Source: Planctomycetaceae bacterium
Lineage (GTDB): Bacteria > Planctomycetota > Phycisphaerae > Phycisphaerales > SM1A02
Direction: 5' to 3'
Assembly: GCA_027488265.1 (NCBI GenBank)
Contig: JAIYCA010000379.1
Location: 1-12,140, forward strand
DNA: 12,140 bases
The notes under the pieces were generated by a model, which searched no databases, was not told the origin of the DNA, and was given only the letters and a program-made list of their open reading frames with translations. The position numbers and the translations under genes are program-made. Position 1 is the stretch's first letter. Each line of letters begins with the position of its first letter. Of this stretch, positions 6,385 to 12,140 are shown piece by piece.

Positions 6385-6993
6385 ATGGTCTGCATGATGA
6401 ACAACGCGTCTCAGAGGGCGAGTTTCGCGATGTCTGACAATGTGTCGCAGCCAATCTCTCCGATCGAACTGCAAACCGACAGGCTGTTGCTTCGTCCGAT
6501 GTGCGAAGGTGACATTGCAATAACAGTCGCGAGCCTTGGCGACCTCGAGATCTCACGTCGACTCGCGCGCATTCCGCATCCGTACACCGAAGCCGACGCG
6601 CGTTGGTGGCTCGAGGAAACGCGCCGTGGCCGCGCGAGTGGCACGGTCGAGCACTTCATGATCGAGTTGCGCGCATCGGGCGCGCCGATCGGCGCGATTG
6701 GTCTCTATCAAGACGCAGCAGGCGAGCGCGCAGAAGTGGGATATTGGCTTGCGAAGGCGCACTGGAACCGCGGCTACGCACGTGAGGCGCTCGCGATGGT
6801 GGTGCGGTACGCGTTGTACGAACGTGTGCCCGTGATCACAGCGCTCGAGGCGAAGGCGCACGAATCGAACCCTGCATCGATCCGCGTGCTAGAAGCATGC
6901 GGATTTCTCGATGTTGGCAAGGTCGAATGCACGTCACTCGCAACGAGCGGCAACATCCCTGCGCGTCAGTTCGAGCTTCGGCGCGAATACTGA
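6385..6993 (+). CDS. GNAT-family N-acetyltransferase (RimJ/RimL-like)
   Basis: The protein (202 aa from 6385) transfers an acetyl group from acetyl-CoA to an amino group; the acceptor is unknown. It has the RimJ/RimL-type opening LQTDRLLLRPM, then GAIGLYQDAAGERAEVGYWLAKAHWNRGYAREA with the acetyl-CoA-binding NRGYAREA (residues 128-135). NPASIRVLEACGF (162-174) is the usual motif B region. The fold is complete. The start is uncertain: ATGs lie at 6385, 6394, 6397 and 6430. The 6385 start is nearest to a -10-like TACACT, while the one at 6430 has an AGAGGG 11 nt upstream and gives a more typical N-terminus (188 aa). It stands alone, divergent from the decarboxylase and convergent with the M3 peptidase. 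Possible roles are acetylation of ribosomal proteins or small molecules. Confidence 0.88.
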   Translation: MVCMMNNASQRASFAMSDNVSQPISPIELQTDRLLLRPMCEGDIAITVASLGDLEISRRLARIPHPYTEADARWWLEETRRGRASGTVEHFMIELRASGAPIGAIGLYQDAAGERAEVGYWLAKAHWNRGYAREALAMVVRYALYERVPVITALEAKAHESNPASIRVLEACGFLDVGKVECTSLATSGNIPARQFELRREY

Positions 6994-7000
6994 CGTTCGC

Positions 7001-7032
7001 GGATGGTCATGCACCGTGGATGGTCATGCTCC
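7001..7032. repeat. Short 17-bp-period direct repeat at a convergent gene end
   Basis: GGATGGTCATGCACC (7001-7015) and GGATGGTCATGCTCC (7018-7032) match in 14 of 15 bases and are separated by GT, giving a period of 17 bp. The second copy contains the stop codon of the M3 peptidase gene on the minus strand, and the first copy holds a second TGA in the same orientation 17 nt further on. It fills the 30-bp gap between the two converging genes. Confidence 0.75.
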
Positions 7033-8715
7033 AACGAGTTCGCGATCAACTTCTGTCGCGAGCTCTTTCATGAGCGCGCTTGAAAGTTCGAAGCGAAGGC
7101 CAGCGGTTGCGAACAGCTCAGGCAACGGTCGCGAGCCGCCGAGCGCGAGGCCGCGTCGGTAATTCTCGAGCGCCTTCGCTGCGTCGCGTCGCGCGTTCAT
7201 CCACATCTGAATCGCGCCTGTTTCAGCGATGCCGTACTCGATGTAGTAGAACGGCATGCCGAAGAGATGCAGTTGTCGCTGCCACTGCGCGTCGCGCGCC
7301 TCTTCGCAGCCATCCCACGACACATCGTTACCGAAGCGCTTCATGAGCGCGCGCCAAGTCTCCGTGCGCTGAGCGCGCGTGTGACCGGGATTCGTGTAGA
7401 TCCAATGTTGGAACGCATCGATCGTGGCGATCCACGTCATGATCGTGGGGAACTTCTCGAGGCGTTCGCGCAGCGCGCGGCGGCATTCGTCTTCGGAGTA
7501 GAACTCGCCGTGGTAGGGAAGCGTGAGCAACTCCATCGACATCGAAGCGACTTCCGCGAATTCCGCCGGGGGATTGCGGTATTCGACGAGCGGGTCTTCC
7601 TTCGAGAGGATCGAGTGAAACGCGTGGCCCGCTTCGTGCACCATCGTGACGAGATCGCGATGCATGCCAGCAGCGTTCATGAAGATGAACGGCTGTCGCG
7701 AGTGTTGACGCTGGTACTGGTCGCCGCCGGGAGCCTTGCCTGGACGCGATTCGAGATCCAAGCAATCACCTTGGCGCATCGTGTCGAACATCTCGCCGAG
7801 TCCGCTGCCCATTGCGTGGAACATGCGCGAGCAACCATCGATCAACTGCTGCGCGTTTTCAAATGGACGCAGCGGTTTGCGGCCTTTCACGTCCACCGCG
7901 AGATCCCACGGACGTAGCGGAGTTGCCGAGATTTCGCGTGCGCGGTCGGCATCGAGACGTCGTTGAATGGGCACGAGATGCGCTTCGATCGCGGTGTGCA
8001 TCGACATGCAGTCGTTCGGCGTGTAGTCGAAGCGCTTGAAGCGGCGATGTTGGAAATCGCGGAAGTTGTCAAAGCCGGCGTTGCGTGCGATTTGGTGACG
8101 CAGTGCGAGCATCTTGTCATAGATCTCGTCAATCGCATCACGATCGGCGAGTCGACGCGCTGCGATCGCTTTCCATGCACGCTCGCGAAGGTTGCGATCG
8201 GTTTCTTCGAGGAATCGCGCCATTTGCGGCATCGTGCGGGTGGCGCCGTCAAACTCAACCGTCATACGTCCGATGGTTTGGTTGTACTTTTGATCGAGTT
8301 CCGCAAGCGCGGTTTCGAGCGGAATGTTCGCCTCGCGGAACAATTCGATGTCCATGCGCATGCCGCGCAACAACACTTCGTAACGCGCCTTCGGTAGCGC
8401 GTCGGCGTGGGCGTTCGTGGCGATCTTCTTGTCGAGTTCGCTCGCGATGGGCTTCAACTTCGGCTCGACGTCGCGGACAAAGCCGAGGAACGCGGCTTCG
8501 GCGTTTTTGTCTTCCGTGTTGCGCGTTGTCGCGATGTAGAGATTCGCCTGCTTCTCGGCGACCAACGCGTCGAGATCGCTGCGATCGAGGATCAGCTGCT
8601 CAAGTTCGTCGGCGCTCGTGATTGTGCGGCCGAGGAGTTCGCGGTAGTGCGGTTCAATCGCCTCAAAACGGGAGGCATCGAGGTTGGCCGGGGCGTATGC
8701 GCGAGGAGTTGCCAT
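7024..8715 (-). CDS. M3-family oligoendopeptidase (PepF-like zinc metallopeptidase)
   Basis: This cytoplasmic zinc endopeptidase should cut short peptides and so help recycle protein breakdown or signal-peptide fragments. The 563-aa protein is mostly alpha-helical, with the active site in the second half: HEAGH at residues 360-364 (H360, H364 bind zinc, E361 is catalytic). The third zinc ligand is probably E388 in EFAEVASMSMELL. Downstream, PFYYIEYGIAETGAIQMW matches the substrate-binding tyrosine region of oligoendopeptidase F. There is no signal peptide. Length and layout fit PepF (about 560-600 aa) rather than the larger M3A oligopeptidase A. The ATG at 8715 has TATCTT 9 nt upstream and no SD. 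It is divergent from ispE (70 bp apart) and ends 30 bp from the GNAT stop with no clear terminator between. Confidence 0.92.
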   Translation of the reverse strand: MATPRAYAPANLDASRFEAIEPHYRELLGRTITSADELEQLILDRSDLDALVAEKQANLYIATTRNTEDKNAEAAFLGFVRDVEPKLKPIASELDKKIATNAHADALPKARYEVLLRGMRMDIELFREANIPLETALAELDQKYNQTIGRMTVEFDGATRTMPQMARFLEETDRNLRERAWKAIAARRLADRDAIDEIYDKMLALRHQIARNAGFDNFRDFQHRRFKRFDYTPNDCMSMHTAIEAHLVPIQRRLDADRAREISATPLRPWDLAVDVKGRKPLRPFENAQQLIDGCSRMFHAMGSGLGEMFDTMRQGDCLDLESRPGKAPGGDQYQRQHSRQPFIFMNAAGMHRDLVTMVHEAGHAFHSILSKEDPLVEYRNPPAEFAEVASMSMELLTLPYHGEFYSEDECRRALRERLEKFPTIMTWIATIDAFQHWIYTNPGHTRAQRTETWRALMKRFGNDVSWDGCEEARDAQWQRQLHLFGMPFYYIEYGIAETGAIQMWMNARRDAAKALENYRRGLALGGSRPLPELFATAGLRFELSSALMKELATEVDRELVGA

Positions 8716-8724
8716 AGGGCGTGA

Positions 8725-8730
8725 AAGATA
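8725..8730 (-). promoter_or_regulatory. -10-like hexamer TATCTT before the M3 peptidase
   Basis: TATCTT on the minus strand lies 9 nt before the ATG at 8715. No SD sequence is present between it and the start codon. Confidence 0.4.
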
Positions 8731-8750
8731 CCGCGAGGAACGCGCGCGGG

Positions 8751-8770
8751 CGCTTCAGGCCGCTTGAGGG
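8751..8770 (+). repeat. Tandem decamer upstream of ispE
   Basis: CGCTTCAGGC (8751-8760) is followed directly by CGCTTGAGGG (8761-8770), 8 of 10 bases identical and one helical turn apart. It ends 3 nt before the TATTCT hexamer of ispE and lies in the divergent spacer with the M3 peptidase. It could be a binding site for a regulator, but chance is possible at this length. Confidence 0.4.
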
Positions 8771-8773
8771 CGC

Positions 8774-8779
8774 TATTCT
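8774..8779 (+). promoter_or_regulatory. -10-like hexamer TATTCT before ispE
   Basis: TATTCT lies 6 nt before the ispE ATG, so transcription would begin at or beside the A of the start codon. There is no SD. This is one of the clearest leaderless-type starts in the window. Confidence 0.45.
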
Positions 8780-8785
8780 CACCGG

Positions 8786-9748
8786 ATGCCGTCCGTCGTC
8801 CACGCTTTCGCGCCAGCCAAAGTGAACCTCGCGCTTTCCGTCGGTTCGCCGAATGCGTCAGGCATGCATCCGATCTCTTCGCTGATGGCGACGTGTGCCT
8901 TCGGAGACGACCTCGAAGTCCGCCGCTTGCTTCCGGATCGTTTCTCACGCTATTCGATCGACTGGCATCCCGACGCTCGCCGGCGGACCGATATCGATTG
9001 GCCGATCCTCAAAGATCTTGCGGTCCGTGCGCACTTGTTGTTGGAATCGCGTTTGGATCGCAAGTTTCCTGTGCAATTGCGGCTTCAGAAGCGCATTCCT
9101 GTCGGTGGTGGGCTTGGTGGTGGTTCGTCAAATGGTGCCGCCATGCTGCGCGCGCTCGACGCGCTGTTTGAACTGAATCTGCGCGTCGAGTTTTTGGAGT
9201 CGCTCGCGCGCGAACTCGGAAGCGATGTTCCGTTTCTTGTGCGCGGCGGCCATGCGATCGTCGAAGGAACAGGCGAAACGTTGGAGCGCGTCGAAGGTCA
9301 CGAAACGCATCTTGTTCTCGCGTTTCCCGAGCTCCAGTGCCCGACGGGTTTGGTCTATCGCGCGTTCGACACGCTGCGTCCGAACGCGGCACTCGCGCCG
9401 CAGCGTGTGCGTGCGCTCGCGGCGGATCGCGTGCGACCGCAATCACCGTTCAATGATCTCGCAGATGCGGCGTATTCGGTCGCGCCCGCACTCATCGATG
9501 TGAGCCGAAAAATCGAGGGAATTGCGGAGTTGCCCGTCCACGTGAGTGGTTCAGGATCGACGCTCTTCGTGGTGTGCGACTCGGACATTCACGCAGAAAT
9601 TCTCGCGGGGGCGATTGAGATGCGCGCGGGAATTCCAGCCGTTGCAACGCGAACGACCACGCCCGAACACGAATTGGTCGACGGAGAGCCGCGCGCACCG
9701 CGCGAGCAATCGCTCGTCGATGAAGCGCTTGGGGAGCACGACGATTGA
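8786..9748 (+). CDS. ispE: 4-diphosphocytidyl-2-C-methyl-D-erythritol kinase
   Basis: IspE phosphorylates CDP-ME with ATP in the non-mevalonate (MEP) route to isoprenoids. It belongs to the GHMP kinase family. The 320-aa protein has APAKVNLALSVG (K12, matching the catalytic Lys of E. coli IspE) and KRIPVGGGLGGGSSNGAA (about residues 102-119, the ATP-binding glycine loop). It also has GSDVPFLVRGGHAIVEGTGE (D147, the catalytic Asp), PFNDL (221-225) and VSGSGSTLF (253-261). The usual GYHxL element near residue 27 is replaced by GMHPISSL, a variation at the substrate end. About 20 polar, acidic residues follow the normal C-terminus, making it longer than E. coli IspE (283 aa). It begins a plus-strand run with the DUF3592 gene (45-bp gap) and nadA. 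A TATTCT hexamer lies 6 nt before the ATG. Confidence 0.93.
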   Translation: MPSVVHAFAPAKVNLALSVGSPNASGMHPISSLMATCAFGDDLEVRRLLPDRFSRYSIDWHPDARRRTDIDWPILKDLAVRAHLLLESRLDRKFPVQLRLQKRIPVGGGLGGGSSNGAAMLRALDALFELNLRVEFLESLARELGSDVPFLVRGGHAIVEGTGETLERVEGHETHLVLAFPELQCPTGLVYRAFDTLRPNAALAPQRVRALAADRVRPQSPFNDLADAAYSVAPALIDVSRKIEGIAELPVHVSGSGSTLFVVCDSDIHAEILAGAIEMRAGIPAVATRTTTPEHELVDGEPRAPREQSLVDEALGEHDD

Positions 9749-9780
9749 CCGTGGCACGTGTGCGCGACCGAACTCGACCC

Positions 9781-9787
9781 GCGAGGG
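9781..9787 (+). promoter_or_regulatory. Shine-Dalgarno-like GCGAGGG before the DUF3592 gene
   Basis: GAGGG ends 6 nt before the ATG at 9794. It decides this start over the in-frame GTG at 9758, and shows that this gene, inside a run, uses an SD while the lead genes do not. Confidence 0.5.
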
Positions 9788-9793
9788 ATTCCC

Positions 9794-10312
9794 ATGATTG
9801 AGAGCATCTTCAGAACATCGAGCCTCGGCAACACGCAGCCGTGGATCTTTCGCATCGCTGCGCGTGTCATCGTGATCGCGATGATTGTGATGGGGTTCGG
9901 CTTGTCTGTTGGTTCGGGAATCGTTCTTTGGCGCACGAAATCGTGGGTTGAAACGGCGGTTTCGGCGACAGGCACGGTGACCGCGCAATCGATGAGTCTG
10001 CAGCGCGGTGGACCCGTCGGGGCACCGGGGCGAAACACGTCGGCCTCTTCGCGCCCGACACGCGCAGAAGTTGTTGCATTCACCGCCGCCGACGGCACGC
10101 GCGTTGAATTCCGGTCGAAAATCAGCTCGTCCGATCCGTTCGCGGTCGGCGCCACGGTGCCCGTGCGATACAACCCCGCCGACCCATCGGACGCGAGTAT
10201 TGACACATGGTTTCGACTGTGGGGATTCCCGCTGATTTTCTTGGCTGTCGGCGTCCTTGAGATGTGCGTCGGCATGATCTTTCTCGCCGTGAGCCGCCGC
10301 GTGAGCGCGTAG
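9794..10312 (+). CDS. DUF3592-type membrane protein with two transmembrane helices
   Basis: The 172-aa protein has a membrane helix at about residues 22-46, an exposed middle part and a second helix at about residues 144-166, ending SRRVSA. The middle part shows the DUF3592 pattern: SATGTVTAQ, then AEVVAFTAADGTRVEF, then FAVGATVPVRYNPADPSDASID. The phrase V.VRYNP.DP.. is typical of this family. The function of DUF3592 is unknown; the layout suggests a small beta-rich domain held outside the membrane. A Gly/Ser/Arg-rich insert (residues 71-90) looks disordered. It follows ispE by 45 bp and ends 11 bp before nadA, so the three may be co-transcribed, though nadA also has its own -10-like element. 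Confidence 0.85.
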   Translation: MIESIFRTSSLGNTQPWIFRIAARVIVIAMIVMGFGLSVGSGIVLWRTKSWVETAVSATGTVTAQSMSLQRGGPVGAPGRNTSASSRPTRAEVVAFTAADGTRVEFRSKISSSDPFAVGATVPVRYNPADPSDASIDTWFRLWGFPLIFLAVGVLEMCVGMIFLAVSRRVSA

Positions 10313-10315
10313 ACT
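10310..10315 (+). promoter_or_regulatory. -10-like hexamer TAGACT before nadA
   Basis: TAGACT overlaps the TAG stop of the DUF3592 gene and ends 8 nt before the nadA ATG. No SD is seen before nadA. It would let nadA be transcribed independently of ispE. Confidence 0.4.
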
Positions 10316-10323
10316 CTGACCCC

Positions 10324-11529
10324 ATGCTCTGGCAACCGTCGCTTCCCGAACGCTACTTGAACGCGTCTGAGTCGGATCTCGCGCGCGAGATCTCTGCGCG
10401 TCGTGCCGAACTCGGCTCGAAGCTCTTGGTGCTCGGTCACCACTATCAGCAAGACAGTGTGATTCAACACGCGGATCTCATCGGCGACAGCCTCAAGCTT
10501 TCGCAGATGGCCGCAGCGGAAGCCGCGCGTCGCGGTGCGAAGTACATCGTGTTCTGCGGTGTGCACTTCATGGCGGAGACCGCCGACATTCTCACGGCCG
10601 ATGATGTTGCGGTGATCTTGCCCGATCTTTCAGCGGGTTGTTCGATGGCCGACATGGCCGCGTATGAAGACACGGTGGATGCGTGGGAGTCGATTCAACA
10701 AGCGATTCGCGCATCTGGGCGCAAGCAGCGCGTCATTCCGATCACCTACGTGAATTCGACCGCCGCGATCAAAGCGTTTGTGGGTGAACATGGCGGCGCG
10801 TGCTGCACAAGTTCGAACGCGATGCGCGTTTTTGAGTGGGCGCTTGGTGGCGGCGATACGCCGAAAGCAAGCGACGAAGAGATCAAGATTCTCTTTCTTC
10901 CCGATCAACATCTCGGTCGCAACACTGCGAAGCGACACGGGCTTGTGACGGAAATCGACGCGGCCGCGGGCGCAAGCGTGCGCGCCCAGACGGCACTTTG
11001 GAATCCGAAACTCGAAAATGGTGGGCTTTCGCCGCGCGAAATCGTGGATGCGAGGGTGCTCTTGTGGGCTGGTCACTGCAGCGTGCACAAGTTGTTTCGT
11101 CCGGAGCATGTCGCAACGGCGCGCCAAGAAGGCCGCACGGTGCTCGTGCACCCAGAGTGTGCGCAGGAAGTTGTGGATCTCGCGGATCTCGCGGGTTCGA
11201 CAGAGTTCATCATCGATGAGATCGCGCAGGCGGAGCCGGGTTCACGATGGGCTGTTGGCACGGAAGTGCATCTTGTGAATCGCATTGCGCGACGCGCAGC
11301 CGAACGCGGTGTGGATGTTCGCATTCTGAGCGACTGCCAGTGCCTTTGCACCACCATGTACCGGATCGATCAAGCGCATCTTTCGTGGTGCCTCGATCAT
11401 CTCGCGGCGGGCAAAGTTGTGAATCGTATCTCCGTGCATCCTGAGGCGAAGCGCTTGGCGAAACTCGCGCTTGAACGCATGCTGCGACTTGCGCCCCTCA
11501 AGTCGACACAGCCTGTCACGATCGATTGA
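10324..11529 (+). CDS. nadA: Quinolinate synthase
   Basis: NadA condenses iminoaspartate with dihydroxyacetone phosphate to quinolinate, the pyridine precursor of NAD, using a [4Fe-4S] cluster. The 401-aa protein shows LGHHYQQDSVIQHADLIGDSLKLS near residues 37-60 (substrate-binding histidines and Asp), FCGVHFMAETA, and LPDLSAGCSMAD with C106. TYVNSTAAIKA, WAGHCSVHKLF with C252, HPEC and SDCQCLCTTMYRID (Cys at 338, 340 and 342) follow. C106, C252 and one of the last three should be the cluster ligands. It is longer than E. coli NadA (347 aa), as in the longer bacterial form. The partners NadB and NadC are not in this window. It starts 11 bp after the DUF3592 stop; no convincing terminator follows. 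Confidence 0.96.
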   Translation: MLWQPSLPERYLNASESDLAREISARRAELGSKLLVLGHHYQQDSVIQHADLIGDSLKLSQMAAAEAARRGAKYIVFCGVHFMAETADILTADDVAVILPDLSAGCSMADMAAYEDTVDAWESIQQAIRASGRKQRVIPITYVNSTAAIKAFVGEHGGACCTSSNAMRVFEWALGGGDTPKASDEEIKILFLPDQHLGRNTAKRHGLVTEIDAAAGASVRAQTALWNPKLENGGLSPREIVDARVLLWAGHCSVHKLFRPEHVATARQEGRTVLVHPECAQEVVDLADLAGSTEFIIDEIAQAEPGSRWAVGTEVHLVNRIARRAAERGVDVRILSDCQCLCTTMYRIDQAHLSWCLDHLAAGKVVNRISVHPEAKRLAKLALERMLRLAPLKSTQPVTID

Positions 11530-11588
11530 CGACGCAGCGCTGTTTGGGTTGTGGGTGGAACGATCCGTGTCCTGAGCGGACGATTTCC

Positions 11589-11602
11589 TGTGTTGAAACA
11601 CA
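11589..11602. promoter_or_regulatory. Palindrome TGTGTTGAAACACA, possible operator
   Basis: TGTGTT and AACACA form a 6-bp inverted repeat around a 2-nt centre. It touches the tandem 11-mer that follows. The size and symmetry fit a dimeric repressor site, but the regulator is unknown. Confidence 0.35.
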
Positions 11603-11624
11603 AAGTTGTGGGGAAGTTGTGGGG
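11603..11624 (+). repeat. Perfect tandem 11-mer AAGTTGTGGGG
   Basis: AAGTTGTGGGG occurs at 11603-11613 and again at 11614-11624 with no change. It follows the palindrome at 11589-11602 directly. The reverse complement contains TTCCCCACA, which matches the DnaA box TTATCCACA at 7 of 9 positions. Confidence 0.8.
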
Positions 11625-11745
11625 AATACGTCATGCAATTTCGGCGACGCTTCTGCCGCTGCTATTGTCGCCGACCCATCGGAGTGTTGCGGGTAACGGA
11701 ACGGGCGGCGCGTTGGGCGGAAAGCGTTTCGTGTGTGGATTGGGC

Positions 11746-11765
11746 CAGTTCAATTCAGTTCAAAT
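11746..11765 (+). repeat. Tandem decamer CAGTTCAAWT upstream of the AsmA-like gene
   Basis: CAGTTCAATT (11746-11755) is followed by CAGTTCAAAT (11756-11765), 9 of 10 bases identical and one helical turn apart. It ends 3 nt before a TAGGTC hexamer, which lies 6 nt before the ATG at 11781. The same geometry is seen before ispE. Confidence 0.6.
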
Positions 11766-11780
11766 CGGTAGGTCATCGGT

Positions 11781-12140
11781 ATGAAGCAACGGAAGCGAAG
11801 CATTTGGCGCGTGTTGGGTGTATCGACCATCGTGTTGGCCGTTGTGGCGGCGTTGGCGGTGATGCTCGCGCCAACACTGCTTTCGGGTTACGTGCGTGGA
11901 GTCATCGCACGTGAAGTCGGCGCGAAGGTGGAAGGCACGGTCTCGGTTGGTGAGGTTCGTCTTGGTTGGACTGGTCCTCTCTCGGTGCAAGCACTTGCGA
12001 TCGACGGCGGCGCGGCGAAGGGTTTTGTGCGTGTCGATGCTGAAGTCACGCAAGGGCTTTGGGCGTTGGCGACGGGCGACGCGGTCGATGTGAAACTTGC
12101 GGGTTCGGTGAAGACCGCGATCGGCGCAGATGGTTCGATC
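11781..12140 (+). CDS. N-terminus of an AsmA-like membrane-anchored envelope protein (partial)
   Basis: The reading frame is open from the ATG at 11781 to the right edge (120 codons), so the protein is incomplete. A basic start (MKQRKRSIWR) is followed by one membrane helix at about residues 11-33 and then LAPTLLSGYVRGVIAREVGAKVEGTVSVGEVRLGWTGPLSVQAL. That last stretch, with its anchor, a V.G.VSVG..RLGW..P pattern and short beta repeats after it, is what AsmA/DUF748-like proteins show at the N-terminus. These large periplasmic proteins are linked to lipid transport or outer-membrane upkeep. The family call rests on about 80 residues and general pattern, so it is tentative. A TAGGTC hexamer 6 nt upstream and tandem decamers before it may be its promoter region. 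Confidence 0.6.
   Translation, partial: MKQRKRSIWRVLGVSTIVLAVVAALAVMLAPTLLSGYVRGVIAREVGAKVEGTVSVGEVRLGWTGPLSVQALAIDGGAAKGFVRVDAEVTQGLWALATGDAVDVKLAGSVKTAIGADGSI

Larger units (their letters stand above)
11530..11780. other. Intergenic region between nadA and the AsmA-like gene
   Basis: This 251-bp stretch has no credible gene. It contains an inverted repeat and two tandem repeats listed separately, plus several TGTGG words (about 11549, 11609, 11620 and 11735). A weak hairpin at 11565-11585 lacks a T-run and is not convincing as a nadA terminator. The pattern looks regulatory, probably for the gene starting at 11781. Confidence 0.5.

Noticed and set aside
5515..6397. Overlapping plus-strand open frames of about 220 codons
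   Set aside because: They mirror the decarboxylase gene; their composition is Arg/Cys/Ser-rich and they match no known domain.
9758..9793. GTG start for the DUF3592 gene at 9758
   Set aside because: The ATG at 9794 has a GAGGG at proper spacing, and the extra 12 residues look like a non-coding leader.
11565..11590. Terminator for nadA
   Set aside because: Only short, interrupted stems (such as GTCC with GGAC) are possible and no T-run follows.
11603..11624. Replication origin suggested by DnaA-box-like words
   Set aside because: The match is only 7 of 9, there are just two good copies, no AT-rich unwinding region, and no dnaA, dnaN or gyr gene nearby.
11551..11914. Small open frames in the gap after nadA (77 and 102 codons)
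   Set aside because: They have no SD, composition unlike neighbouring genes and no domain; the longer one overlaps the start of the AsmA-like gene in another frame.

Overview
The window looks like ordinary chromosomal housekeeping DNA from a GC-rich, Gram-negative-type bacterium. I favour a planctomycete, probably of the Phycisphaerae. The reasons are the mix of genes, an outer-membrane beta-barrel protein, an AsmA-like membrane protein, a Lys/Ala-rich tail on a metabolic enzyme, and start codons with almost no Shine-Dalgarno sequences. This placement is an inference; no rRNA or other strong marker gene is present.

Layout, left to right. (1) 1-291: a broken SGNH/GDSL-hydrolase-like secreted protein on the minus strand, cut off right after its first motif. 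(2) 322-361: a terminator hairpin, then sucD (succinyl-CoA synthetase alpha, minus) without a neighbouring sucC. (3) purM (plus), divergent from sucD, with an unusual histone-H1-like N-terminal tail. (4) A minus-strand run read from right to left: aromatic-amino-acid decarboxylase (6340-4853), metallophosphoesterase (ATGA overlap), outer-membrane beta-barrel protein, and the ribosome-rescue factor arfB, which ends convergently against purM. (5) A GNAT acetyltransferase (plus), divergent from the decarboxylase and convergent with (6) an M3-family oligoendopeptidase (minus). (7) A plus-strand run: ispE (isoprenoid precursors), a DUF3592 membrane protein and nadA (NAD synthesis). (8) A 251-bp intergenic stretch with short repeats, then the start of an AsmA-like membrane protein that runs off the right edge.

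The genes do not form one pathway. They cover the TCA cycle (sucD), purine synthesis (purM), isoprenoids (ispE), NAD (nadA), ribosome rescue (arfB), peptide turnover (M3 peptidase) and amino-acid decarboxylation.

I found no mobile element, CRISPR array, tRNA, rRNA or clear novel multi-gene system. The most notable pattern is regulatory. Almost every gene that opens a transcription unit has a TAnnnT hexamer 6-10 nt before its start codon and no Shine-Dalgarno sequence, which suggests leaderless transcription. At least two genes inside operons (the metallophosphoesterase and DUF3592 genes) instead have SD-like sequences. The purM tail, the truncated hydrolase and the repeats near 11589-11765 are the other points worth a second look.
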